Both the position numbers and the translations under genes were made by a program. 64,000 nucleotides of DNA from Gammaproteobacteria bacterium (GTDB taxonomy: Bacteria; Pseudomonadota; Gammaproteobacteria; Pseudomonadales; Pseudohongiellaceae): positions 176,625 to 240,624 of the forward strand of contig JAGYKB010000002.1 of NCBI GenBank assembly GCA_018401885.1. The letters are read 5' to 3'. This document shows, piece by piece, positions 27,002-37,488 of this stretch (within the stretch, counting starts at the first letter, position 1; every line of letters starts with the position of its first letter). The notes below the pieces were generated by a model. The model saw nothing but the letters and a program-made list of their open reading frames with translations. It was not told the origin of the DNA and searched no databases.

Positions 27002-28882
27002 TCAGTCCGCAAGTCTTGCGCGAACAGCGCGAATGATGCCGTCAGCATCCAGACCCTCGTCTGCAAGCATTTGAGGCACTTTGCCATGTTCGATAAAGTT
27101 ATCACTTAGACCGAGATTTAGAATAGACGTTTTACAATGTGTGACTGCGAGATGCTCGCCGACGGCAGAACCTGCGCCGCCCATAATTGCATTCTCTTCA
27201 ATCGTCACGAGCAGGTCGTGGCTATTGGCAAGTTCGGCGATCAGTGCGGCATCTAGGGGTTTTACAAAGCGCATATCGGCAACGGTGGCATCGAGAGTTT
27301 CCGCGGCAGTAAGCGCAGCCGTGGTGAGACTGCCGAAGGCGAGGAGAGCGACTTTTTTGCCTTTGCGCCTAATCATGCCTTTGCCGATGGGGAGCGTGTC
27401 GAGGCTTTTGCTTAGCGCCGTGCCGGGGCCTTTACCGCGCGGATAACGAACTGCGGCAGGGCCGTGATAGTGATAGCCTGTGCTAAGCATGAGACGTGCC
27501 TCGGCTTCATCACTTGGGGTCATCACGATCATGTTGGGAATGCAGCGAAGGTAGCTGATGTCGAAGCTGCCGGCGTGAGTTGGACCGTCTTCGCCGACTA
27601 ACCCCGCGCGATCGATCGCAAAAAGTACGTCTAAATTCTGCAGGGCGACGTCGTGAATTAGCTGGTCGTAGGCGCGCTGTAGGAATGTTGAATAAATTGC
27701 GACGACAGGCTTTGCGCCCTCGCATGCCATGCCGGCCGCAAAGGTCACCGCATGCTGTTCGGCAATCGCCACGTCAAAGAAGCGGTCTGGGAAGCGCTTG
27801 GCAAATTCGCGCATGCCTGAACCTTCGCCCATAGCTGGGGTGATGCCTACAACCTTCTCGTCGGTTTCAGCCGTGTCGCAAAGCCAGTCGCCAAAAACCT
27901 GTGAATAGGTTGGCGCGGCTGCGGCGACCTCAGGCTTGGGAGAGGCGGGGGTGATCTTACTTAACGCATGCATGCCAAAAGGATCGTTCTCGGACTCGCT
28001 GTAACCTTTGCCTTTTTGAGTAACGACGTGAAGAAGCTGAGGCCCGCGCAGTGTTTTGATATTGCTGAGGATCTCAACAAGCCCCTCGGTGTCATGACCG
28101 TCGACGAGGCCAATGTAGTTAAAGCCAATTTCTTCGAACAGCGTCCCGGGCGACACCATGCCTTTCATGTATTCTTCGGCGCGGTGGACGGCCTTGAGGG
28201 CAGGGGGCACTTTCGACAGCATGCGCTTGCTGCCGCTACGGATAAAGTTATACGGTTTGCTCGCCCACATGCGCGCAAAATAGCTAGACAAGCCGCCGAC
28301 ATTATTCGAGATCGACATATTATTGTCGTTGAGAATAACCAGCACGTTGTCATCGAGAGCGCCCGCGTGATTGAGCGCCTCAAATGCCATTCCTGCGGTC
28401 ATTGCACCATCGCCTATTACGGCGATTGTGTGACTGTCTTTTGCGCGCCCCTGCTGCCGTTTGGCAACCATCATGCCGAGCGCCGCACTGATCGATGTGC
28501 TTGAATGGCCGACGCCGAATGTGTCGTAAATGCTTTCGCTGCGTGTCGGAAAGGCTGCGAGGCCATTGGGCTGGCGCATGGTGAGCATGCGCTCGCGGCG
28601 ACCGGTTAATATTTTATGGGGATAAGCTTGGTGTCCCACGTCCCAGACAAGGCTGTCTTTAGGTGTGTTAAAGACATAGTGCAAGGCAATGGTCAGTTCC
28701 ACGACGCCTAACCCCGCACCAAAATGGCCACCGGTCTTACCCACGGAATAAAGCAAAAATTCTCGCAGTTCACGCGCCAGCGCATCGAGTTGAGTCACCT
28801 CGAGCGCACGCAGCTGTTCGGGTTCATCGATCAAATCGAGCAGCGGGGTATCGGGGCGCTCAGTGGGTATAGCGTCTAACAT
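27002..28882 (-). CDS. dxs: 1-deoxy-D-xylulose-5-phosphate synthase
   Basis: A 626-residue TPP enzyme joining pyruvate and glyceraldehyde 3-phosphate, the entry to the MEP isoprenoid pathway. [16 protein letters not shown]...NDNNMSIS (155-191) is the TPP/Mg motif; [15 protein letters not shown] (81-95) and [17 protein letters not shown] are family landmarks. AAGGAT precedes the start. It follows xseB and ispA on the same strand, the classical order. Confidence 0.98.
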   Translation of the reverse strand: MLDAIPTERPDTPLLDLIDEPEQLRALEVTQLDALARELREFLLYSVGKTGGHFGAGLGVVELTIALHYVFNTPKDSLVWDVGHQAYPHKILTGRRERMLTMRQPNGLAAFPTRSESIYDTFGVGHSSTSISAALGMMVAKRQQGRAKDSHTIAVIGDGAMTAGMAFEALNHAGALDDNVLVILNDNNMSISNNVGGLSSYFARMWASKPYNFIRSGSKRMLSKVPPALKAVHRAEEYMKGMVSPGTLFEEIGFNYIGLVDGHDTEGLVEILSNIKTLRGPQLLHVVTQKGKGYSESENDPFGMHALSKITPASPKPEVAAAAPTYSQVFGDWLCDTAETDEKVVGITPAMGEGSGMREFAKRFPDRFFDVAIAEQHAVTFAAGMACEGAKPVVAIYSTFLQRAYDQLIHDVALQNLDVLFAIDRAGLVGEDGPTHAGSFDISYLRCIPNMIVMTPSDEAEARLMLSTGYHYHGPAAVRYPRGKGPGTALSKSLDTLPIGKGMIRRKGKKVALLAFGSLTTAALTAAETLDATVADMRFVKPLDAALIAELANSHDLLVTIEENAIMGGAGSAVGEHLAVTHCKTSILNLGLSDNFIEHGKVPQMLADEGLDADGIIRAVRARLAD

Positions 28883-28921
28883 CTACAGTAAATCCTTGTT
28901 GCTCTGGCGATAACCTTGCTC

Positions 28922-29857
28922 TCAGTTAAGTCGCTCAACTATATAGTCGGCGAGTCGTCTTAGCGGCTCGGCCTTCTCATCAAAATGCTCTAATGCCTTT
29001 ATCGCCTCGCCGGCAAGTTCCTCGGCCTTGGTGCGTGCAACTTCTAGTCCGAGCAGTGACAAATAGGTGGGCTTGTTGGCTCCGCTGTCCGAACCCTGTG
29101 GCTTGCCAAGAGTTGCGGTATCGCTGATTTCGTCGAGTATGTCGTCGCGCACCTGAAAAGCAAGTCCGAGTTTTGCGGCATAGACGTCTAGGCTCGCAAG
29201 CGCTTCAGCGCTGCATAAATCGTGGCTTAAGGCGCCTAAGCGGATGGCGGCACGAATCAGCGCGCCGGTTTTCAGGCTGTGCATTTTCTCCAGTTGTTCG
29301 AGAGTTTGCGCCTCACCGACGGCTTCGAAGTCTAGGGCTTGCCCGCCCACCATGCCTCGGGCACCTGCGGCAGAGGCGAGACAGGCAATCATGTCTATGC
29401 GCTGTTCGCTGCTTACACCGGCTCCATCCGCGCAAAGAAGCTCGAACGCAAGAGCTTGCAGGGCATCGCCAACGAGTATCGCCGTTGCTTCGTCAAACGC
29501 CTTGTGTACCGTTGGCTTGCCTCGGCGGAGGTCGTCGTCGTCCATCGCAGGCAGGTCGTCGTGCACCAAAGAATAACAGTGAATAAGCTCTACGGCAGTC
29601 GCGGCGGCGTCAGCCTGTTCGACTGAACCGCCAACGGCAAGCGCGCTGGCATAGGTTAGTAGTGGCCGAATGCGCTTACCGCCATCGGCACAGGCGTGAA
29701 TCATAGCGTCTTGTAGTTTGGCACTGCCCTCGTCGCTTGCGATCGCCGCCCAAAGTCGTGCGTTGACTCGCTGACGGCTGGCCAGCATGAAGCCTTCCTG
29801 CGACATCGTCAGCGAGGGCAGGGGCATGGGTGACGCTAAACTGTGGGTCGCGCTCAT
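28922..29857 (-). CDS. ispA: Farnesyl diphosphate synthase
   Basis: A 311-residue prenyltransferase building geranyl and farnesyl diphosphate. The first aspartate-rich motif DDLPAMDDDDLRRGKPTVHK and the second DDILD (in FQVRDDILDEISD) bind Mg-diphosphate; GGKRIRPLLTYA is the upstream substrate site. The two residues between the aspartates in the first motif match the bacterial short-chain type. Start choice is uncertain by about 10 residues. Next gene downstream is dxs. Confidence 0.97.
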   Translation of the reverse strand: MSATHSLASPMPLPSLTMSQEGFMLASRQRVNARLWAAIASDEGSAKLQDAMIHACADGGKRIRPLLTYASALAVGGSVEQADAAATAVELIHCYSLVHDDLPAMDDDDLRRGKPTVHKAFDEATAILVGDALQALAFELLCADGAGVSSEQRIDMIACLASAAGARGMVGGQALDFEAVGEAQTLEQLEKMHSLKTGALIRAAIRLGALSHDLCSAEALASLDVYAAKLGLAFQVRDDILDEISDTATLGKPQGSDSGANKPTYLSLLGLEVARTKAEELAGEAIKALEHFDEKAEPLRRLADYIVERLN

Positions 29858-29957
29858 GGTGAACTCGTCTGGCAGCCGCTAGCGGCTATGCTCGGTTGTT
29901 ACAACACTGCCGATGCTACTCGTAGCAGTGATCGGCCTTTTGGGTAGATGCGTCTGA

Positions 29958-30245
29958 TTAGAAAGGGCTTTCGTCAGGCTCGTCTTCTAAATTCAAGTCT
30001 TGGGTTGTTCCAGATTCGTCTAGCAACACCTGAACTTTTTGCTCGGCCTGTCGCAGCGCTGTCTGGCATTCGCGAGTCAGCTTAACGCCTTTCTCAAACG
30101 CCTCTAACGACTCCTCGAGGGAAAGCTCTCCGTCTTCCATGGCGGCAACAAGCGTCTCCAACTGTTCGAGCGAACCTTCGAAATTAAATCCTGCGCCTGC
30201 CTTGGTTTTGGTGGCCTTTGTTTTGCTTGCGGCTTTCTCACTCAT
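29958..30245 (-). CDS. xseB: Exodeoxyribonuclease VII small subunit
   Basis: A 95-residue helical protein. The family core [20 protein letters not shown] and [20 protein letters not shown] covers residues 21-61. It pairs with XseA (not in the window) to degrade single-stranded DNA. The N-terminal 20 residues are Lys/Ala rich. First gene of xseB-ispA-dxs. Confidence 0.95.
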   Translation of the reverse strand: MSEKAASKTKATKTKAGAGFNFEGSLEQLETLVAAMEDGELSLEESLEAFEKGVKLTRECQTALRQAEQKVQVLLDESGTTQDLNLEDEPDESPF

Positions 30246-30429
30246 GGGCGCTCCTTACAGCGTCATTCGGTTGCCTTCGGTAGCTCGGGCAACTGTGCTG
30301 CCGAGCTGGCGGTGAATCTGTAGGTCACCGATTATACGCCAAGTAGCGGTTAATTCACGTCAAAGTACTGTCATGCACGTAGGCGGTTTGCTATTGTCGA
30401 GCGCTTCAACCTTAAAAGGAATGTTGTTT

Positions 30430-30813
30430 ATGGAACTCGTCGCAATCGTTATATCGCTCGCCCTCTTGCAATACTCAGTTTTTGGTATGTTGGTCGGCAA
30501 GGCGCGTGGTACTTACGAGATCAAAGCACCGGCCATCTCTGGGCACCCTATATTCGAACGCTACTACCGCGTGCACATGAATACGCTTGAGCAGCTAACT
30601 GTGTTCATTCCCGCTATTCTAATCTTCGGGTACTTCGGTAATGCGGCTATCGCCGCCGGCTTAGGGATTGTCTTTCTCGTCGGCCGAGTGATGTTTCTGA
30701 TTGGTTATGTAAAAGACCCTGCGAAGCGAGGCCCCGGATTCCTAATAGGCTATATACCGACAGTTGTCTTACTGATAGGTGGACTCGTTTACGCTGTACA
30801 GCACGCATTTTAA
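30430..30813 (+). CDS. MAPEG-family membrane protein
   Basis: A 127-residue protein with four membrane helices of the MAPEG family (membrane-associated glutathione/eicosanoid enzymes). FERYYRVHMNTLEQLTVFIPA is the conserved motif with the E-R..R.H.N..E pattern, and GRVMFLIGYVKDPAKRGPGFLIG follows. ATG 30430 is preferred over ATG 30421 because AAAGGA ends directly before the latter. Divergent from xseB. Specific reaction unknown. Confidence 0.85.
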   Translation: MELVAIVISLALLQYSVFGMLVGKARGTYEIKAPAISGHPIFERYYRVHMNTLEQLTVFIPAILIFGYFGNAAIAAGLGIVFLVGRVMFLIGYVKDPAKRGPGFLIGYIPTVVLLIGGLVYAVQHAF

Positions 30814-30948
30814 TCGGAGGCGAACTCAGCCAGGGGTGCCGCTGCATCAGTTGCCGCTTCTGCTTTGGCTGCGGTATTCTCTTTTTGTGCTCATCATTTT
30901 CCAGGCTATGTCATCCAAGTAGATCACTATGTCAGAAAGTAGCTAACA

Positions 30949-32646
30949 ATGAATGAAACAATAAAGCCCGTCTTAAGCGATGACCATTTTACCCGTTCGG
31001 CCGGCAAGCAATTGGCGCTCTATGCGCTGCTTGCCCTCGGATTGCTGGGTGGCCTGATGACATTGCTTTCGTTCTTAGCGAGCGGCAGCGGCGGAGGGGC
31101 TAGTGGCGGTGCTATCGATGTGGAAAACAACAGCATCACGATAACGCTTCGCCAAGAGCCACCGCAGTTAGACTCTGGCCGCTCTACTGACGCGGCCAGT
31201 TTCGCGGTGCTTGGCCATGTAATGGAGGGTTTATTGAGCTATGACAGGGCCGGCCAACTCATCCCCGGTGTCGCCGATAGATGGGAAATTCGCGAAGACG
31301 GCGCGACTTTTTGGTTGCGCGACAACGCCTTTTGGAGCGATGGAAAGCCGGTAACGGCGCACGATTTTGTATTCGCTTGGCGTCGAGTAGTCGATCCCGC
31401 AACCGGCTCGCAGTATGCTTTCATTACCTATCCGATCAAAAACGCGGAGGCGATTACTAATGGCGATTTACCCACTCAGACTCTAGGCGTTAGTGCGGCG
31501 AGCGACACGCAGCTCGAGGTGATATTCGAGCAGGCGACGCCCTATTTCGATAAGCTCGTGGCGTTTATCACTTTTTTGCCTACGCGCGAAGACTTTTTCA
31601 AGTCGACTAACGGGCGCTACGCTGCCGATGCTGACATGCTTCTCTATAACGGCCCTTATGTCCTCACCGAATGGGTGCACGGCGCTTCTATGCGCTGGAC
31701 GAAGAACCCGTATTACTGGAACGATGAGAAGGGCTTCCTTGATGCGATCAACGTGGCCTATATCACTACCGATGTGAACGCCAAGCTGAATCTTTTTAAG
31801 GACGCGCAGATCGCCGATACCGATCTCGTCGCACCGATGCTGCCTGAGGCGATGGAGCGGCGCTGGCACATCGATCGGTTTATGGATGGCACGGTGTTCT
31901 TCCTCGAGTTCAATCACCGCGAGGGTCGCATCACTAGGAACAAGAATTTCCGTCGAGCGCTACAACTCGCACAAGATCCCTCAGAGCTAGTCTATAAGGT
32001 GCTAAAAGAGGCTGCCTACATCCCCGCCGAGAGTCTCTTTCCTAGTTGGATTCAGGGCGCGGGCGATCTTTTCCGCAAGCAGCACCCGCCTATCAAACAC
32101 CAAATGAACATCGAAAAAGCGCGCGAACATCTTGAACTTGCGCGGATAGAACTCGGGCTAGATGCGTGGCCACCGATTGTCTTGTTGACCGGAGACACGC
32201 CTGTCTCGACGCTCTCGGCGGAATACTATCAAGAGCTTTTTAAGCGGAATTTAGGCCTTGAGTTGCGGATCGATCTTCAAACTTTTAAGCAGCGTCTCGC
32301 GAAGATGACGTCCGGAGAATTTGACATAGTTCTGTCGGGCTGGGGGCCAGATTACGATGACGCGCTAACTTTCGGCGATCTCTTCTCATCTTGGAACCTT
32401 AATAATCGAGGTCGCTATGACAGTGAAGAAATGGATGGCTACGTTCGCATTGCGCAGTCCGAACTCGATCCCGTAAAGAGAATGCAGGCCTTCGCCGAGA
32501 TTCAGCGGCTTAGTTACGAAGACGTTGTGGTGTTGCCAATGTATGAGCGCGGCTGGTCTTTCGTCGTCGATCCTCGGCTCGATGGATTGATAAGGCGAAC
32601 GGTGGGGCCGGAGGTCGACTACACTTACGCGTCAATAAAAAAGTAG
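30949..32646 (+). CDS. oppA: Oligopeptide ABC transporter substrate-binding protein
   Basis: A 565-residue SBP family 5 protein. LRQEPPQLDSGRSTDAASFAVLGHVMEGLL and WSDGKPVTAHDFVFAWRRVVDPATGSQYAF are OppA/DppA landmarks; the C-terminal part ends YEDVVVLPMYERGW. Residues 24-46 form a hydrophobic anchor with no lipobox Cys, followed by a Gly/Ser linker, so it is probably held by an uncleaved membrane helix. It heads an opp operon (oppA-B-C-D-F). Confidence 0.93.
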   Translation: MNETIKPVLSDDHFTRSAGKQLALYALLALGLLGGLMTLLSFLASGSGGGASGGAIDVENNSITITLRQEPPQLDSGRSTDAASFAVLGHVMEGLLSYDRAGQLIPGVADRWEIREDGATFWLRDNAFWSDGKPVTAHDFVFAWRRVVDPATGSQYAFITYPIKNAEAITNGDLPTQTLGVSAASDTQLEVIFEQATPYFDKLVAFITFLPTREDFFKSTNGRYAADADMLLYNGPYVLTEWVHGASMRWTKNPYYWNDEKGFLDAINVAYITTDVNAKLNLFKDAQIADTDLVAPMLPEAMERRWHIDRFMDGTVFFLEFNHREGRITRNKNFRRALQLAQDPSELVYKVLKEAAYIPAESLFPSWIQGAGDLFRKQHPPIKHQMNIEKAREHLELARIELGLDAWPPIVLLTGDTPVSTLSAEYYQELFKRNLGLELRIDLQTFKQRLAKMTSGEFDIVLSGWGPDYDDALTFGDLFSSWNLNNRGRYDSEEMDGYVRIAQSELDPVKRMQAFAEIQRLSYEDVVVLPMYERGWSFVVDPRLDGLIRRTVGPEVDYTYASIKK

Positions 32647-32702
32647 TCTAAAACGAGTTGTCTGGAATTCTTCGGCGACTAAAGCAAAGGCAGTAATCAA
32701 TA

Positions 32703-33635
32703 ATGTGGAGTTTTATCCTCAAGCGTCTTGTTCAAGGAGTGATCACGGTTTGGTTTATCGCCACCGCGACCTTTTTTGCGATGCACAATGTTCCCGGCGA
32801 TCCACTGCTGAACGACCGCGCGATGACCGCTGCAATCCGTGCGAATGTCGAGGCGAAATATGGTCTCGATAAGCCGATCTCTGAACAGTATGTCATTTAC
32901 CTTGGCAACTTAGTGCGAGGCGATTTCGGTATCTCTTTCACCCAAGAGAACCGAGAAGTGAATGACATTATCCGCGAGCATTTCCCTGTCTCGGCGACTC
33001 TCGGCATTCTAGCGGTGCTCTTCGCTGCGGCGGGCGGGGTGTTGTGGGGGGCGCTTACCGCACTCTACCGTAATCGCATGCCGGACTACCTCATCATGTT
33101 TTTCGTTATTCTCGGCATTTCGGTGCCGAGTTTTGTAATCGCCGCGGTTAGCCAGCTTACGCTGGTGGGCGTGAATTCAGCGCTTGGCGCGACACTGTTA
33201 CCAGTCGCGGGCTGGGGCACGCTCTCGCACATGCTTCTACCCGCGCTCGTGTTAGGTCTCGGGACGATGGCCTACCTGACGCGCCTTATGCGCTCATCGA
33301 TGCTTGAGGTAATTGGCTCGGACTACGTGCGCACAGCAAAAGCTAAAGGTCTACCTGCCTCGCGTATTTTCACAAAACACCAGCTGCGTAATGCGATCCT
33401 CCCCGTGATCACTGTGTTAGGACCCTCTATCGCGGCTATTACCACTGGGGGTTTTGTCGTTGAACTGGTGTTTGCAATCCCGGGCCTTGGGCGCTATTTC
33501 GTACAGGCAGTGCAGCAGCTCGACTATACCGTGATAATGGGCACCACTGTGTTCTACGGTGCGTTTCTCGTCTTTATGGTAATCGTGGTTGACGTGCTCT
33601 ACGGCTTCATCGATCCCCGCGTGAGGATGCAGTGA
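32703..33635 (+). CDS. oppB: Oligopeptide ABC transporter permease OppB
   Basis: A 310-residue inner-membrane permease with six helices. FAMHNVPGDPL near the N-terminus, and the EAA-type coupling motif SDYVRTAKAKGLPASRIFTKHQLRNA (about 208-233) that contacts the ATPases. The frame is fully intact. Its TGA stop overlaps the ATG of the following oppC. Confidence 0.95.
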   Translation: MWSFILKRLVQGVITVWFIATATFFAMHNVPGDPLLNDRAMTAAIRANVEAKYGLDKPISEQYVIYLGNLVRGDFGISFTQENREVNDIIREHFPVSATLGILAVLFAAAGGVLWGALTALYRNRMPDYLIMFFVILGISVPSFVIAAVSQLTLVGVNSALGATLLPVAGWGTLSHMLLPALVLGLGTMAYLTRLMRSSMLEVIGSDYVRTAKAKGLPASRIFTKHQLRNAILPVITVLGPSIAAITTGGFVVELVFAIPGLGRYFVQAVQQLDYTVIMGTTVFYGAFLVFMVIVVDVLYGFIDPRVRMQ

Positions 33636-34982
33636 TGGCAACTCATTCTAAGGCCGTGCTTGATTTCACTCCCGTTGGGAAAGAGCGTGATGTGCAAACT
33701 CTGTCGCGCCCCTCCTTGTCGTATTGGCAAGACGCGTGGCTAAGACTTAAAGCTAATCGCCGCGCATTAGTGTCGCTCTTTCTAGTCATTGGTTTGCTGT
33801 TGTTCACCGTCGTCGGTCCTTGGTTGTGGCAGGTGAATCCGGCGGCACAAGATCTCGACCAGGTCAGTCAACCTCCGGGCGTTGACCGTTCGGCACTTAT
33901 TGTCGCGCCCTACACACCTTGGCTGGGGGGAGATGTTCCGGGCACTGGTTTCAGACTTGCCGAGCTGGCGACTACGCAGTCTGTTCGACTGAGCGGGACG
34001 CGCTGCCCAATGCTCAAGGGCACCGCGTTTACCGCAATATTTTCCTCGCTGGAGCCGAGCGTTTATGGTATACCGCGCGCTGAGTTTTCTGGATAATTCG
34101 ACACTTACCTTTGAAGATCGCCTCGACGTGAAGCCTGGCATCTACTACTACACGCTTGTCGGATTGAACGAAGACGGAAGTCTGTCGTCAGAGACCTCCC
34201 CGCTTACCGTCGAAGTGCAAAGCGCGTGACAACCGTCGCCGAGGCGCGAGTTGGCTTGCTGCAAGCGATGTAGCGTCTTGCATACGAGTGCATTGCACAA
34301 CCCTTGGGTACTGATTACCTTAGGTCGGGATATGCTTGCAAGGTCTATGGCCGGTGTTATGCGTTTCGCTGTTTATAGGGATTGGCGCACCTATGTGCTT
34401 TGTCATATTTGGTGTGTCTTTTGGCTCGGTGGCAGGGTTTATTGAGCAAACGGATCAGGTGATGATGCGCTTTGCCGATTTCGTGGTCGCTCTGCCTTTT
34501 TGCTCTTCATGATTCTTTAGAGATTGCGTTTGGTATCGACCGGTGAGAGCGGTGTGATGCCGATGTTTGTCGCGCTCGTGCTGTTTATGTGGCCAGCAAC
34601 TGCGCGCCTTGTTCGTGGCAAATTCTACAGATCAGGGAACAGGGGTATATCAGCGCGTCGCAAATTACTTGGTGCCAAAACGCATTACTTTAATATTACG
34701 GCATATGTTACTGAACACCCTCGGTGTGGTGCTTGTCACCCTGACGTTCAAGCATCCCAAGCGCCATTTTCACCGAGGCGTTTTTATCCTTTATCGGTAT
34801 GGGTGTGGCGCCGCCGACACCCTCGTGGGGGTCTATGTCGAACGAGGGCATAAAGACAATGCTCACCACGCCGCATGAGCTTATTTTTCCATGATGTTTA
34901 TCAGCATCACCGTGCTTGCATTCCCAATTTTACTGAGACGGGCTGCGCGATGCCAGATGCCCGTACGAGGAACAGAGAATGA
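33635..34982 (+). pseudogene. oppC: oppC, permease, broken by many small indels
   Basis: Starts normally at ATG 33635 (overlapping oppB) and reads in frame to about 33985: a cytoplasmic N-terminus, one helix (VSLFLVIGLLLFTVVGPWLW) and the start of a periplasmic insert. After that the reading frame changes repeatedly. Recognisable pieces in different frames are FEDRLDVKPGIYYYTLVGL (about 34103-34160), SLFIGIGAPMCFVIFGVSFG with AGFIEQTDQVMMRFADFVVALPF (to about 34500), RHMLLNTLGVVLVTLTF (about 34700) and SIPSAIFTEAFLSFIG through TTPHELIFP (34750-34892). The end (DARTRNRE) would meet the oppD ATG. At least eight frame changes are needed. Either recent decay or local sequence error. Confidence 0.8.
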
Positions 34983-36037
34983 CGCAGGCAGCAGATTTAT
35001 TAACCGTCGAAAACTTGAATGTCGAATTCGATACTTATGGCGGCGTCGTCCAAGCGGTTCGCGGCGTTGATTTAGTGGCTGCAGGTGAGACACTCGTGAT
35101 CGTGAGTCCGGCTGCGGCAAATCAGTCACGGTGCAAAGCATGATGGGGCTGATTCCTATGCCGCCAGTCGAATTGGCTGCGGACTCGCGAGGCTCTTCGC
35201 GGGCAGGAAATTTTATCTATCGCGCATCGAAGGGCGTGAAATTCGTGGCGCGCAGATCGGCATGATTTTTCAAGACCCCATGACCGCGCTCAACCTGACG
35301 ATGACCATCGGTGATCAGATAGCGGAACCACTTCAAGTTCACAGAGGGTTGAGTCGAGCAGAAGCCGCACGCGAAGCGATCAGATTATTAGAGGTCACGC
35401 GCATTCCGGAAGCGCCAACGCGGGCGAAACAGTATCCGTTCAGTTCTCTGGGGGCATGCTACAGCGCGCGATGATCGCGATGGCGATTGCGTGCAAGCCC
35501 GAAATTTTGATCGCAGACGAGCCGACCACGGCGCTCGACGTTACGATTCAGGCACAAATTCTCGACCTGCTACAGGAGCTTCAGCGCGAGACAGGCATGG
35601 CGATTGTGCTTATCACGCACGACCTCGGCGTGGTCGCGCGCATGGCGGATTCGGTGGCGGTGATGTATGCCGGCAAGGTGGTAGAGCGGGGCAGCGTCGA
35701 TGATATTTTCTACCGCAGCGCGCACCCCTACACACTCGGCTTGAAGGCCGCGATGCCCAGCAACGACCCAACACGTAAACAGAGCTTGCAGCCAATCGAA
35801 GGCAGTCCGCCCGATTTGTTTTCACCGCCACCCGGCTGCGGCTATGCGCCTCGATGTCCGCACGCAATGAAAGTCTGCCAACAGCAGCAACCACTAGAGA
35901 CCGCGCTATCGAGTGCCGAGACCGGCCGCCCTCATGGCAGCCGCTGCTGGCTACACGACGCAGACTCGCCGTTTAAACCTGCCGAGCTGCATTTTCTCGA
36001 CAGCGGCAGCGATGCCGAGAAGGGAGCTGTTTTGTGA
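34979..36037 (+). pseudogene. oppD: oppD, ATPase, frameshifted in the 5' half
   Basis: ATG 34979 opens an OppD N-terminus (TVENLNVEFDTYGGVVQAVRGVDL). The Walker A motif is cut by a small deletion: VIV should continue to SGCGKSVTVQSMMGLIPMPP, which lies in another frame (35105-35165). Further shifts occur at 35170-35250. [23 protein letters not shown] (35262 onward) is readable; a one-base loss near 35442 breaks QYPF-QFSGG. From 35456 to the stop at 36037 the frame is intact, with DEPTTALDV, the H-loop [14 protein letters not shown] and the C-terminal Cys-rich oligopeptide motif. Same alternatives as for oppC. Confidence 0.82.
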
Positions 36038-37044
36038 GCGATTCTTTGATTAAAACATATGGGCCTACGCCGCTCGTCGAGGCGCGCGGGCTGACACGCT
36101 ATTTCGATGTCGGCAGCGGCAGGCGTGTCCACGCAGTCGATAACGTCTCGCTTAGTGTGGCCGAACGCGAAATCGTCGGGCTCGTTGGCGAAAGCGGCTC
36201 GGGAAAATCGACCTTCGGCAAAACCCTTTTAGGCCTGCACAACAAGACCGCGGGCGAGGTGCTGTTTAAAGGCGAGGTGTTACCGGCGAAATACCGTGCC
36301 GCAGATTACCAGCGGCTCGCGGGCAACATGCAGATGATTTTTCAAGACCCGTATTCGTCCCTTAATCCGCGGATGACCGTCGGAGAGATAGTCGCCGAGG
36401 GACTTAGACTCCATGCTGGCGTGAGCAATGCGATGGCGCGCGAGCGCGTCGCCGAATGGTTGGGCAGAGTAGGGCTGCAGCCCGATCATATGTCGCGCTA
36501 CCCGCACGAATTCTCGGGCGGTCAGCGCCAGCGCATCGGCATCGCGCGAGCGCTCATACTCGAACCAGATTTTGTTGTGTGCGACGAGCCGATTTCGGCC
36601 TTAGATGTCTCGGTGCAGGCACAGGTTATTAACCTGCTCGGCGAGTTAAAAGAATCGATGGGACTTACGCTGCTCTTCATCGCGCACGACTTGTCGATGG
36701 TTCGCTATGTGAGCGATCGAATGGCAGTGATGTATCTCGGTTCACTAGTCGAGATAGGTCGCGCTGACGAGCTTTATTTTGATCCGAAACATCCCTACAC
36801 CGAGGTGCTAATAGGCTCTAATCCCGAACCAGATCCCGAGCTGGAGCGCAGTCGTCCTTCGACGGCGATTCAGGGCGAGATCCCCTCACCGGTCAACGTG
36901 CCTGCGGGCTGCCGTTTTGCGAATCGTTGTCCGAAGGTGATGGAGGTATGCAAGAGCGTGACGCCGCAGCTTATTAAGCTTAGAAAAATCGATGCTGTCG
37001 AAGAAGGATCTGAGCGCGAGGTTGCGTGTCATCTCTACACATAA
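36034..37044 (+). CDS. oppF: Oligopeptide ABC transporter ATPase OppF
   Basis: A 336-residue ATPase with intact frame: Walker [25 protein letters not shown] signature, [13 protein letters not shown]alker B, H-loop [10 protein letters not shown]. The C-terminal [17 protein letters not shown] is the oligopeptide-transporter extension. It overlaps oppD by 4 bp. If the frameshifts upstream are real, this ATPase has lost its partner. Confidence 0.95.
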   Translation: MSDSLIKTYGPTPLVEARGLTRYFDVGSGRRVHAVDNVSLSVAEREIVGLVGESGSGKSTFGKTLLGLHNKTAGEVLFKGEVLPAKYRAADYQRLAGNMQMIFQDPYSSLNPRMTVGEIVAEGLRLHAGVSNAMARERVAEWLGRVGLQPDHMSRYPHEFSGGQRQRIGIARALILEPDFVVCDEPISALDVSVQAQVINLLGELKESMGLTLLFIAHDLSMVRYVSDRMAVMYLGSLVEIGRADELYFDPKHPYTEVLIGSNPEPDPELERSRPSTAIQGEIPSPVNVPAGCRFANRCPKVMEVCKSVTPQLIKLRKIDAVEEGSEREVACHLYT

Positions 37045-37230
37045 TCTTTATTTTTTAATTAAATCTCCGAAACTCGATACTGCAGTTTTTAGCGTGGCGG
37101 AGAGCCTTTTCTCTCCCTACGAAATCTTTAATGCCATCTACGATCCACTGCTTTAGAAACTCAATGATACAAAATGAGGCAGAGTTATTTGCAGCACGCT
37201 TTTGCTTCGCCTGCGAAAAATAGAAGAACT

Positions 37231-37368
37231 CTGTAGTGGCCCAATAAAGCCGGACACTCAACTAAGAGCCAAGCAGCCACCTCCTTTATGATAATTTCAA
37301 CGCTTCGGCCCTAAATTCCGGGGCGTGTTTTTCCCGCAAAGAAATTTCTCTAATGCTCCCTTTGTCAT
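37231..37368 (-). mobile_element. Remnant of an IS3-family element
   Basis: On the minus strand ATG 37368 opens MTKGALEKFL; after a one-base shift the frame reads REKHAPEFRAEALKLS and then stops, matching the first residues of IS3-type OrfA transposase. Directly after comes TGAGTGTCCGGCTTTATTGG...CACTACA, ending at 37231, which looks like an IS3 terminal inverted repeat. Almost the whole element is missing between these two parts, and the other terminal repeat cannot be found. Confidence 0.6.
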
Positions 37369-37435
37369 GACTCACACCTCTAGCGTAGTTCACTCGCTTC
37401 AGTCGGTGCCCAATACTGGTTGGCAGTCAGTGGCT

Positions 37436-37470
37436 GCCCAGATAGATCCATCGGAAGGATCTATCTGGGC
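37436..37470. repeat. Perfect 14-bp inverted repeat (hairpin)
   Basis: GCCCAGATAGATCC (37436-37449) and its exact complement GGATCTATCTGGGC (37457-37470) are separated by seven bases. It lies 19 bp past the hydroxylase stop (37489) on the minus strand, in the place of a terminator, but no T-run follows on either side. Could instead be an mRNA-stabilising 3' hairpin. Confidence 0.75.
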
Positions 37471-37488
37471 TCAGCTTGAATTGACTAG

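Larger units (their letters stand above)
37045..37488. other. Intergenic region with transposon remnant and hairpin
   Basis: A 444-bp gap. It holds an IS3-type remnant (37231-37368) and a 14-bp-stem hairpin (37436-37470), listed separately. A 68-codon ORF on the minus strand (37261-37055) starts inside the IS end and has no ribosome binding site; I do not call it. GGAGAG/CTCTCC near 37097-37114 could be a weak terminator for oppF. Confidence 0.6.

Noticed and set aside
37055..37261. 68-codon ORF on the minus strand
   Set aside because: It begins inside the IS3 terminal repeat and has no ribosome binding site; probably chance.
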